From Betaproteobacteria bacterium (GTDB lineage: Bacteria > Pseudomonadota > Gammaproteobacteria > Burkholderiales > Casimicrobiaceae), in NCBI GenBank assembly GCA_016717855.1, contig JADKEV010000009.1, positions 124,001 through 188,000 of the forward strand: a stretch of DNA of 64,000 bases. The letters run 5' to 3'. The position numbers and the translations under genes were made by a program. Positions 42,487-50,613 of the stretch are shown piece by piece. The notes beneath the pieces were generated by a model, which saw only the letters and a program-made list of their open reading frames with translations, was not told the origin of the DNA and searched no databases. The stretch's first letter is position 1. Each line of letters starts with the position of its first letter.

Positions 42487-42978
42487 TCAGGTCTTCGCGG
42501 TCGCCGCGTCGACCAGCGTGGGCTTGAGCACGCGGATCGCGTCCGCCGGGTCGAGGCCGACCAGGTAGCCGCGCCGGCCGCCGTTGATGTAGATGCGCGG
42601 CAGGTCCGCGATCGTCCGCTCCATGTAGACGGGCATCGCCTTGCGGGTCCCGAACGGGCTGGTGCCGCCGACCTGGTAGCCCGAATGCCGGTCGGCCGCG
42701 GCCGGAGCGCAGGGCTGGATGGTTTTCACGCCGATGTGCCGGGCGAGATTCCTGGTCGATACCTCGCGGTCGCCATGCATCAGGACCACGAGCGGCCGTT
42801 TGGCATCGTCCTCCATGACCAGCGTCTTGATCACCGCGTGCTCGTCCACGCCCAGTTCCCGCGCCGAGACTTCGGTGCCGCCGCGTACTTCGTACGTGTA
42901 GGGATGGTTGGTGAACGGGACGCCATGCTCGCGCAGCACGCGGACGGCCTGCGTTGCGGGTTGCCTGTCCTGGCTCAT
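42487..42978 (-). CDS. ybaK: YbaK/EbsC-type aminoacyl-tRNA deacylase
   Basis: 163 residues. Hydrolyses mischarged Cys-tRNA(Pro) in known members. Seen: THPYTYEVRGG-like NHPYTYEVRGGTEVSARELG, VIKTLVMEDDAKRPLVVLMH, GYQVGGTSPFGTRKAMPVYM (conserved GGTSPxG loop) and RIYINGGRRGYLVGLDP. ATGA overlap with the enoyl-CoA hydratase stop, so the two are co-translated. Confidence 0.92.
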   Translation of the reverse strand: MSQDRQPATQAVRVLREHGVPFTNHPYTYEVRGGTEVSARELGVDEHAVIKTLVMEDDAKRPLVVLMHGDREVSTRNLARHIGVKTIQPCAPAAADRHSGYQVGGTSPFGTRKAMPVYMERTIADLPRIYINGGRRGYLVGLDPADAIRVLKPTLVDAATAKT

Positions 42979-43763
42979 CGTCCCTCGAACCGCGGCTTGC
43001 GCTTCGCCATGAACGCGCGCCGTCCTTCCTGGTAGTCCACGCTCGTTGTGCAGCGCTCGATCGCCGCCTGCATGCGCGCCGGGTCGGCCCCACCCGAGGA
43101 CTTGACGTACTCCTCGATGATCGTCTTCGAATTGGCGATCGCCAGCGGCGCGTTTTCCTGCAGCGTCGCCAGCACGCCGTCGACGTAGGCGGCGAGTTCC
43201 GCGTCCGGCAGCACGCGGTGCACCAGGCCCATTGTCAATCCTTCGGTCGCGCCGTAGCGACGGCCAAGGAACATGATCTCGCGCGCCCGCGCGTGCCCGA
43301 CCGTTTCCAGCAGACGCTTGTGGCCTTCGACGTTGTACGCCAGTCCGAGTTTCGCCGCCGGTATCGCGAACTGCGCGGATTCGCCGCAGTAGCGCAGGTC
43401 GCAGGCGAGCGCCACCTCCAATCCGCCGCCCATGCAGAAGCCATGAATCAGCGCCACCGACGGCTTGCGCGAATTCTGGATCGCTGCGAGCACGCGGTCG
43501 AGCAGGCCGTCGTACACGCCGACGGCACTCTGATCGGCGCGGATCTGGTCGAACTCCGAGATGTCCGCGCCGGCGGCGAACGCTTCGGTGCCCGCGCCGC
43601 GGAACGCTACGCAGCGTACCTCCGGGTCGGCGTCGAAGCGCGCCATCGCCTCCGGGATGCCGCGCCACATGGCGCCGTTGATGGCGTTCTTCTTTTCCGG
43701 CTGGTCGAACACGATCCAGCCGACCGCGTCCTTCTTCCCGACCTGCAACCTGCCCGCGCTCAT
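42975..43763 (-). CDS. enoyl-CoA hydratase/isomerase-family protein
   Basis: 262 residues of the crotonase fold: VGWIVFDQPEKKNAINGAMW, EAFAAGADISEFDQIRAD (oxyanion-hole AGADI), HGFCMGGGLEVALACDLRYC (second oxyanion segment GGG), FAIPAAKLGLAYN. The two Glu of true hydratases are not both evident, so the reaction may be another crotonase-type one. Coupled by ATGA overlaps to a broken alpha/beta hydrolase upstream and to ybaK downstream. Confidence 0.88.
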   Translation of the reverse strand: MSAGRLQVGKKDAVGWIVFDQPEKKNAINGAMWRGIPEAMARFDADPEVRCVAFRGAGTEAFAAGADISEFDQIRADQSAVGVYDGLLDRVLAAIQNSRKPSVALIHGFCMGGGLEVALACDLRYCGESAQFAIPAAKLGLAYNVEGHKRLLETVGHARAREIMFLGRRYGATEGLTMGLVHRVLPDAELAAYVDGVLATLQENAPLAIANSKTIIEEYVKSSGGADPARMQAAIERCTTSVDYQEGRRAFMAKRKPRFEGR

Positions 43764-44574
43764 GCCCGGTTCCCCAACTCGACCTGGTGGAAGAAATCCT
43801 CGACGACGCGATTGAACAGCGCCGGTTCCTCCAGGTTCAGCGCATGGCCGCTCCACGGCAGCACGACCAGCCCGGCCCCGGGGAATGGTGCGCTTCATCA
43901 GCAGGCCGGGTTCGAGCGTGGCGTCGTCCTCGTCGCCGGCCACGACCAGCGTCGGCGCCGTGATCCCAGCCATCTCCGATTGCAGGTCATACAGCGATGG
44001 CCGGCGCGCCTGGTAGCCCAGCATCGTGTTGGCCGAGCCCACCGCCGAGTGCTCGCCGGTGGCGACAAACGCTCGAGGGGTCCTGGCGGCACGGCGGCGC
44101 GCCGGGCGTAGACGGGGGCGACCCGCGCCATGCCGTCCTCCAGCATCGAACGGGCGTTGGCGCGTGAATCCCGCTGGAACTCCTCCCGTTGCGCCGGGAC
44201 CGCGCCGTAGCCGCAGCCCGCGACCACCAAGCCCAGCGCGCGGGCGCTGTACTTCATGCCGAAGTGCAGCGTCGCGAAGCCTCCCATCGACAAGCCGACG
44301 ATGTGGGCACGCTCGATCCGAGCGTGCCCATCACGGCCAGGATGTCGTCGCGCGCGTGCTCCTGCGAGTAGCGCTCCGCGCTCTCGGGGACATCCGAGGG
44401 CGGATAGCCACGGGCGTTGTAGGCGATGCAGCGGTAGCGGCGCGAGAAGTGCGACAACTGCGGATCCCAGCTGCGCAGGTCGCCGGCGAACTCGTGGACA
44501 AACACGATAGGCACGCCGGAACCGGCTTCCTCGTAATGCAGTTGCACGCCGTCAGGAGTGGAGATCAGGGGCAT
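43760..44574 (-). pseudogene. alpha/beta hydrolase with three frame breaks
   Basis: Reads as one alpha/beta hydrolase of about 271 residues (3-oxoadipate enol-lactonase-like) across three single-base shifts: LHYEEAGSGVPIVFVHEFAG to AVMGTLG; after about 44317 (-1) LSMGGFATLHFGMKYSARAL, the nucleophile Ser in GLSMGG; after about 44067 (-1) SANTMLGYQARRPSLYDLQS to VVAGDEDDATLEPG; after about 43880 (+1, a CCCCGGGG run) GLVVLPWSGHALNLEEPALF with the catalytic His. The stop overlaps the hydratase start by ATGA. Apart from the indels the protein is well kept, so consensus error is possible. Confidence 0.85.
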
Positions 44575-44655
44575 GTCGTGAGTTCAAGGATTGACGAGTC
44601 TGGATCTTAACGGCAAATGCGCGCCGGTGACGGGCGTGGCCGGCCCGGCCGCCCG

Positions 44656-45584
44656 TCAGCCGCGCGGGTGATGCGCGGCGTGCAGACGCTTCAGCCGCTC
44701 GCGCGCGACATGGGTGTAGATCTGCGTGGTCGTGATGTCGGCGTGGCCAAGCAGCAGTTGCACCACCCGCAGGTCCGCGCCATGATTGAGCAGATGCGTG
44801 GCGAACGCGTGGCGCAGCGTGTGTGGCGACAGCACGGCGGGATCGATGCCGGCGCGCACCGCGTGGCGCTTCAACACATGCCAGAACGTCTGCCGGGTCG
44901 GCGGTCCGCGGCGCGCGGTCAGGAACATCGCGTCGCTGCCCGCCTGGCCGGCCAGCGCCGGGCGGCCTTCCTTCAGGTAGCGGGCGATCCACGACAGCGC
45001 TTCCTCGCCCAGCGGCACCAGGCGTTCCTTGCTGCCCTTGCCCATCACGCGGACCACGCCCATGTCGAGGCTGACCTGTCCCAGCTTCAGCCCGACCAGT
45101 TCCGACACGCGCAAGCCGGTCGCGTACAGGGTCTCGATCATCGTCCGGTCGCGCAAGCCCAGCACGGTCGCGCAGTCGGGCGCGGCCAGCAGCGCTTCGA
45201 CCTGGGCCTCGGACAGGTTCTTCGGCAGCCGGCGCGGCGTCTTCGGCGCCTTGACGCGCAGGCAGGGATCTTCCTTGAGCGCGCCCCGCTGCAACTGCAA
45301 TTGATAGTACCGGCGCAGCGACGACAGCCGCCGGTTGATCGACGTGACCTTGGCCGCCTGCCTGAACTGCGCGCCGATCCAGGCCTCGACGTCGGCGCGC
45401 CGCGCCTGGTGCAGCGACTTGCCTTGTGCCGCCAGCCATGCCGCCCATTGACCGAGATCCTGCCGGTACCCCGCCAGGCTGGCCGGCGCGAGCCCGTCCT
45501 GCAGCCAGACCTGGTCGCAGAAGTCGTCAATGACTCCAGCTCAGACGCCGCGGCGACGGCGCCGGGCGCGACGGTGGCGCTCAC
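44656..45584 (-). pseudogene. xerD: XerD-type tyrosine recombinase with a frame break near its start
   Basis: Site-specific recombinase that with XerC resolves chromosome dimers at dif. The catalytic set is complete: Arg in TGLRVSELVGLKL, Lys in GKGSKERLVPLG, HTLRHAFATHL, LGHADITTTQIYTH with the Tyr. The N-terminal domain VIDDFCDQVWLQDGLAPASL is also complete but has no start codon in its frame. The natural start at 45584 (ATGA with the ogt stop) runs 18 codons to SELESL, then loses frame at about 45527-45537, where one of two ATTG repeats seems missing. As written the gene would not give full-length XerD. Confidence 0.85.
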
Positions 45585-46108
45585 GGCAGCGCGCCCTCGT
45601 GCCGCAGCAGCCAGCGCTTGACCGCCAGCGGGTCGTGCTCCCTGCCGCCCATGAAGCCGCCCAGCTTCCCGCCCGCCGCGACGACGCGGTGGCAGGGAAT
45701 GAGCAGCGGCAGCGGATTGCGGCCGCAGGCGCCGCCGACGGCGCGCGGCACCGAACGGATCGCGCGGGCGATCTCGCCGTAGGTGCGCACCTGCCCCGCC
45801 GGAATGCCGCCGATCGCCGCCCAGACGCGGTCTTCGAACGTGGTGCCGTTGGTCGCGACCGGCAGATCGAAACGCGCGTGCGGGTTCTCGACGTAGGCCA
45901 GCAGCTGGCGCACGGCCTCGGCGGCCAGCGGCGTCAGCGGGGCGAGTTCCGCGCTCGCCGGCGGCAGGTAGTCGATCGCCACCAGCCGCCCGCCGCGCTC
46001 CCGGATGCCCAGCACGGCGAATGGCGTGCGCAGCTTCGCCGCGTACTCTAGTTCCGGCGACCGCGGAGGCATCGATGTGGCTAGCGTCATATTTACGGTT
46101 CCGCGCAT
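45581..46108 (-). CDS. ogt: methylated-DNA-protein-cysteine methyltransferase
   Basis: 175 residues. Removes O6-methylguanine damage by irreversible transfer to its Cys. The active-site segment LPLLIPCHRVVAAGGKLGGF is intact, preceded by VWAAIGGIPAGQVRTYGEIA (DNA-binding helix) and ARAIRSVPRAVGGACGRNP. The Asn and Arg finger positions are present. Start uncertain between 46108 and 46090. The stop overlaps the xerD start by ATGA. Confidence 0.93.
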   Translation of the reverse strand: MRGTVNMTLATSMPPRSPELEYAAKLRTPFAVLGIRERGGRLVAIDYLPPASAELAPLTPLAAEAVRQLLAYVENPHARFDLPVATNGTTFEDRVWAAIGGIPAGQVRTYGEIARAIRSVPRAVGGACGRNPLPLLIPCHRVVAAGGKLGGFMGGREHDPLAVKRWLLRHEGALP

Positions 46109-46137
46109 CGTGCGGAGTCAGGATTCAGGGTCATGCC

Positions 46138-46170
46138 GCAGGATGGGTGGAGCGCAGCGATACCCATCAT
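46138..46170 (+). repeat. dispersed 33-bp repeat, copy 7
   Basis: GCAGGATGGGTGGAGCGCAG start; identical to copy 1 except one base. Lies between divergent ogt and dctP. Confidence 0.85.
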
Positions 46171-46305
46171 CGAATTCGAAGAGCGCAAGCGGCAATGCGC
46201 CATGGTACACATTCCGTGCGGGCGCCTGCGCCCGGCATTGATGGGCGAACCGATTCGGGGTAACCTTGCGCGGTTCCTGCTCGAAACCCTCACGGAGAAA
46301 ATACC

Positions 46306-47283
46306 ATGCGTTCTGTTCGCCTGCTGGCCGTCACGGCCGCGCTGTCCGCAGTCACGGCCGGCACTGTGTTTGCGCAAACCAAGTGGGACCTGCCCACCGC
46401 CTATCCCGCCAGCAACTTCCACACGGAGAACGCCCAGCAGTTCGCGACGGACGTGGACAAGGCCACCGGCGGCAAGCTGAAGATCCAGGTCCACGCCAAT
46501 GCGTCGCTGTTCAAGGCGCCGGAGATCAAGCGCGCGGTGCAGGGCAACCAGGCGCAGAGCGGCGAGATCCTGCTGGTGAACTTCGAGAACGAGAATCCGC
46601 TGTTCGGCGTCGACGGCCTGCCGTTCCTGGCCACCAGCTACGCCGATTCGATGAAGCTCTACAAGGCGTCCAAGCCCGCGCTGGAGAAACTGCTGGCCGC
46701 GCAAGGCATCAAGCTGCTCTACACGGTGCCGTGGCCGCCGCAGGGCATCTACACCAAGAAGACGCTGAACAGCGCCGCCGACATGAAGGGCCTGAAGTGG
46801 CGCGCCTACAGCCCCGCCACGTCGCGCATCGCGGAACTGGTCGGCGCCCAGCCGATGACGGTGCAGGCCGCCGAAGTCTCGCAGGCGCTCGCCACCGGGG
46901 TGATCGATTCGTACATGTCCTCCGGCGCGACCGGGTTCGACTCCAAGACCTACGAACACATCAAGAACTGGTATGACACCCAGGCCTGGCTGCCCAAGAA
47001 CGCGGTGATCGTCAACCAGTCCGCGTTCAACGCGCTCGACAAGGCCGGGCAGGACGCGGTGCTCAAGGCGGCGGCCGATGCCGAGACGCGGGGTTGGGCG
47101 CTGTCCCAGGAAAAGAACCAGTGGTACCTCGACCAACTGAAGGCCAAGGGCATGAACATTCTGCCGCCGTCGCCGCAGCTCGCCGGCGACCTCAAGAAGG
47201 TGGGCGACACGCTGCTGGGCGACTGGCTGAAAAAAGCCGGCGCCGACGGGCAGGCCGTCGTCGACGCGTACAAGAAGCTCTGA
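46306..47283 (+). CDS. dctP: TRAP transporter solute-binding protein
   Basis: 325 residues; signal peptide ending TVFAQ. DctP-family periplasmic receptor, typically for a carboxylate. Seen: WDLPTAYPASNFHTENAQQF, LKWRAYSPATSRIAELVGAQ with the conserved Arg that pairs with the ligand carboxylate, GVIDSYMSSGATGFDSKTYE. CGGAG eight bases before the ATG. Heads a unit with dctQ, dctM, amidase and hydantoinase, so the ligand may be an amide- or lactam-bearing acid. Confidence 0.94.
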   Translation: MRSVRLLAVTAALSAVTAGTVFAQTKWDLPTAYPASNFHTENAQQFATDVDKATGGKLKIQVHANASLFKAPEIKRAVQGNQAQSGEILLVNFENENPLFGVDGLPFLATSYADSMKLYKASKPALEKLLAAQGIKLLYTVPWPPQGIYTKKTLNSAADMKGLKWRAYSPATSRIAELVGAQPMTVQAAEVSQALATGVIDSYMSSGATGFDSKTYEHIKNWYDTQAWLPKNAVIVNQSAFNALDKAGQDAVLKAAADAETRGWALSQEKNQWYLDQLKAKGMNILPPSPQLAGDLKKVGDTLLGDWLKKAGADGQAVVDAYKKL

Positions 47284-47415
47284 TCCTGGCGCGCGCCGCG
47301 TTGCCGGCGCGCGTTGTCCGCCGGGCGGACGACTGGCCGGGGTGGCGCAGCGGCGCGCGTCCCCCCGGACCGGGCGCCGCGCCGCCAGCCGTGACGCATT
47401 CCTGCGGGGGGCATC

Positions 47416-47925
47416 GTGAGAAAGTCGCTCGACACGCTGTATGACTGCGCCGCGTACGCCGCCGCGGTGTTCATGGTCGGCACGCTGGTCTCGGTGCTGG
47501 CCGGCATCCTCGACCGCTATCTGGCGCTGGGCTTTCGCGGCACCGACATGTACGCGGGATACTGCATGGCGGCCGCCGGCTTCCTCGCGCTCGCGCATAC
47601 GCTGAAGCGCGGCGACCACATCCGGGTGACGCTGATCCTGCAAAAGCTCACCGGCCGCGCCAAGCACTTGACGGAGATCTGGGCGCTGTTCGCGGCGACG
47701 CTGCTGGCGGCGCTGTTCGCGATCTACAGCGTCCGGCTGTCGTACCTGTCGTGGGATTTCCACGACATCTCGACCGGCAACGACGCGACGCCGTTGTGGA
47801 TCCCGCAGCTGGCGATGGCGGCCGGCACCATCGTGCTGCTGATCGCCTTCATCGACGAACTGGTCCTCGAAATCCGCGGCCGCCGCACGACCGGCACGAA
47901 CGACGAGGCGCTGCACAATGAGTGA
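47416..47925 (+). CDS. dctQ: TRAP transporter small membrane subunit
   Basis: 169 residues, four hydrophobic segments. DctQ family; forms the membrane complex with DctM. AGYCMAAAGFLALAHTLKRG and DHIRVTLILQKL match the conserved loop. GTG start behind a GGGGG stretch. Overlaps dctM by 8 bp (ATGAGTGA). Confidence 0.92.
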   Translation: MRKSLDTLYDCAAYAAAVFMVGTLVSVLAGILDRYLALGFRGTDMYAGYCMAAAGFLALAHTLKRGDHIRVTLILQKLTGRAKHLTEIWALFAATLLAALFAIYSVRLSYLSWDFHDISTGNDATPLWIPQLAMAAGTIVLLIAFIDELVLEIRGRRTTGTNDEALHNE

Positions 47926-49222
47926 CGTCGCCATCACCACGCTGCTGATCGTCGCGCTGTTCCTGATCCTGGGCAGCGGGGTCTGGATCGGCCTCGCGCT
48001 GGCCGGCGTGGCCTGGATCGGGATGTCGCTCTTTTCGTCGCGGCCGGCGGGCGACGCGATGGCGGTCACGATCTGGGGCGCGTCGTCCTCCTGGACCCTG
48101 ACCGCGCTGCCGCTGTTCATCTGGATGGGCGAGGTGCTGTTCCGAACGCGCTTGTCCGAGGACATGTTCAAGGGCCTCGCGCCGTGGATGAACCGGCTGC
48201 CGGGGCGCCTGCTGCACACCAACATCATCGGCTGCGCGATCTTCGCCGCGGTCTCGGGTTCGAGTGCCGCGACCTGCGCCACCATCGGCAAGATGACGCT
48301 GCCGGAACTCGGCAAGCGCGGCTATCCAGAGAACATGGTGATCGGCACGCTGGCCGGCGCCGGCACGCTGGGCCTGCTGATCCCGCCGTCGATCATCATG
48401 ATCGTCTACGGCGTGTCGGCCAACGTGTCGATCGCGCAGCTGTTCATCGCCGGCGTGCTGCCCGGGATCATGCTGGCAGTGCTGTTCATGGCGTACGTGA
48501 TCATCTGGTCGCTGCTGCATCCGGGCGCGATTCCGCCGGCCGACCGCGAGTATTCGTTCATGCAGAAGGTCCATGAATCGCGGCACCTGATCCCCGTCGT
48601 GCTGCTGATCATGGCCGTGCTGGGCTCGATCTACGCGGGCGTGGCGACCGCGACCGAGGCCGCGGCGATCGGCGTCGTCGGTTCGCTGATCCTGGCGACG
48701 GTGCAGGGCTCGCTCAACCGGACGACGTTCTTCGAGTCGCTGATGGGCGCGACGCGGCTCTACTGCATGATCGCGCTGATCCTGTGCGGCGCGCAGTTCC
48801 TCACGCTGTCGATGGGCTACATCGGGCTGCCGCGGCACCTGGCCGAATGGATCAGCGGAATCGGCCTGTCCCAGTTCGGGCTGATCGTCGCGCTGATGAT
48901 CTTCTATGTCATCCTCGGCTGCTTCCTCGACGGCATCTCCATGGTGGTGCTGACCATGGGCGTGATCCTGCCGACGGTCGAGAAGGCCGGCATCGACCTG
49001 CTGTGGTTCGGCATCTACATCGTGCTGGTGGTCGAGATGGCGCAGATCACCCCGCCCATCGGCTTCAACCTGTTCGTCCTGCAGGGGATGACCAGGAAGC
49101 AGCTGACGTGGATCGCGAAGGTCACGCTGCCGATGTTCTACCTGATGATCGCCGCGGTGTTGCTGGTGTATTTCGTGCCGGAGATCGCGACCTGGCTGCC
49201 GAAGCAGATGAAGATGGGATGA
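47918..49222 (+). CDS. dctM: TRAP transporter large membrane subunit
   Basis: 434 residues, about twelve membrane segments. Sodium-driven channel part of the TRAP system. Conserved: LPLFIWMGEVLFRT, GCAIFAAVSGSSAATCATIG, TLAGAGTLGLLIPPSIIMIV, GCFLDGISMVVLTMGVILP and QITPPIGFNLFVLQG. 13 bp before the amidase gene, so transport and hydrolysis share a transcript. Confidence 0.95.
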   Translation: MSDVAITTLLIVALFLILGSGVWIGLALAGVAWIGMSLFSSRPAGDAMAVTIWGASSSWTLTALPLFIWMGEVLFRTRLSEDMFKGLAPWMNRLPGRLLHTNIIGCAIFAAVSGSSAATCATIGKMTLPELGKRGYPENMVIGTLAGAGTLGLLIPPSIIMIVYGVSANVSIAQLFIAGVLPGIMLAVLFMAYVIIWSLLHPGAIPPADREYSFMQKVHESRHLIPVVLLIMAVLGSIYAGVATATEAAAIGVVGSLILATVQGSLNRTTFFESLMGATRLYCMIALILCGAQFLTLSMGYIGLPRHLAEWISGIGLSQFGLIVALMIFYVILGCFLDGISMVVLTMGVILPTVEKAGIDLLWFGIYIVLVVEMAQITPPIGFNLFVLQGMTRKQLTWIAKVTLPMFYLMIAAVLLVYFVPEIATWLPKQMKMG

Positions 49223-49235
49223 ACGGGACGGGACG

Positions 49236-50613
49236 ATGATGCAGACGATAGTGGAGATCCGGCGCGCGCTGGACGCGGGCACGACGACCAGCCAGGCGCT
49301 GGTCGAGGAAATGCTGTTGGCCGCGACCGACCCGGCCGGCGAAGGCAAACGGGCGTTCAGGAAGCTGTACGCGAGCGAGGCGCTGGCGCAGGCGATGGCG
49401 TTCGACGCGTGCCGCAAGGCCGGCGTGCCGGCAGGGCACCTGGGCCCGCTGGCCGGCATCCCGATCTCGGTCAAGGATCTGTTCGACATCGCCGGCGAGG
49501 TCACGACGGCGGGGTCGGTCGTGCTGGCGGACAATCCGCCGGCCGCGCGCGACGCGCCGGCGATCGAGCGCCTGCGCCGCGCGGGTGCGATCCTGATCGG
49601 CCGCACCAACATGACCGAGTGGGCGTACGGCGCGGTCGGCGCCAACGGGCATTTCGGCACGCCGCGCTGCGCCTGGGATCGCGCGGTCGACGACGGCGCC
49701 GGCCGGATTCCGGGCGGCTCGACGTCGGGCGGCGCGATCTCGGTCACCGACGGCATGGCCGCGGCGACCATCGGCTCCGACACCGGCGGCTCTGTGCGCA
49801 TTCCCGCGGCGCTCAATGGCCTCGCCGGCTTCAAGCCGACCGCGCGGCGCGTGCCGCTGGAGGGCGCCTATCCGCTGTCGCAGCTCGATTCGATCGGGCC
49901 GCTGGCGAAGAGCGTCGGCGATTGCGTGCTGCTCGACGCGATCATGGCGGGCGGCGAATGGCGCCACGCTGCCGGCGCTGCCGCTGCGCGGATTGCGCCT
50001 GGGCATTTCGCGCAAGCAGCTGCAGTACGGGCTCGATCGCGAGATCGCGCAGCCGTACGAGCAGGCGCTCTCGCGGCTGTCGGCGGCCGGCGCGCAACTG
50101 ATCGACTTCACCTGGAGCGAACTCGACGAATACCCGGCGCTCAACGCCAAGGGCGGGTTCTCGGCCTCCGAGTGCTTCACCCGGCATCGCGCGGTGCTGG
50201 CGTCGCGCAGCGCGGAGATCGATCCGTGGATCGTCGTGCGCGTGGGGCCGGGAGCGCAACAGACGGCGGCCGACTACATCGAGTTGCTCGCCGCCCGCCG
50301 CGACTGGATCGCCCGGTCGGAAAAGAAGTTCGCGCAGTTCGACGCGGTGATCGCCCCGACCGTGCCGGTGGTCGCCCCGCGCATCAAGCCCATCATGGAC
50401 GATGTCGCGACGCTGGGCGAATACTTCAAGGCCAACAGCGCGGTGCTGCGCAATTGCCAGTACATCAACTTCCTCGACGGCTGCGGCCTCACGCTGCCGA
50501 TACACGAAGCGGGACGCGCGCCCGCGGGGCTGATGATCGCCGGGGCGGCGATGAGCGATGCGCGGATCCTGGCCATCGGGCTGGCGGTCGAGGCGCATTT
50601 GCGCGCCGGTTGA
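49236..50613 (+). pseudogene. amidase-signature enzyme with one frame break
   Basis: Full amidase family protein of about 458 residues if the frame is repaired. The catalytic triad is intact: Lys in GIPISVKDLFDIAG, Ser in IPGGSTSGGAISV and Ser in GSDTGGSVRIPAALNGLAG, all before the break. The frame changes at about 49961-49966 (one extra base) between LLDAIMAGGEW and ATLPALPLRGLRLGISRKQL, then runs to SDARILAIGLAVEAHLRAG. It would hydrolyse an amide imported by the TRAP system. Break could be a consensus error; nothing else is lost. Confidence 0.87.

Noticed and set aside
44656..45300. xerD as a 214-residue gene from a TTG
   Set aside because: The N-terminal core-binding domain continues in the same frame upstream and the ATGA overlap with ogt fixes the start at 45584.
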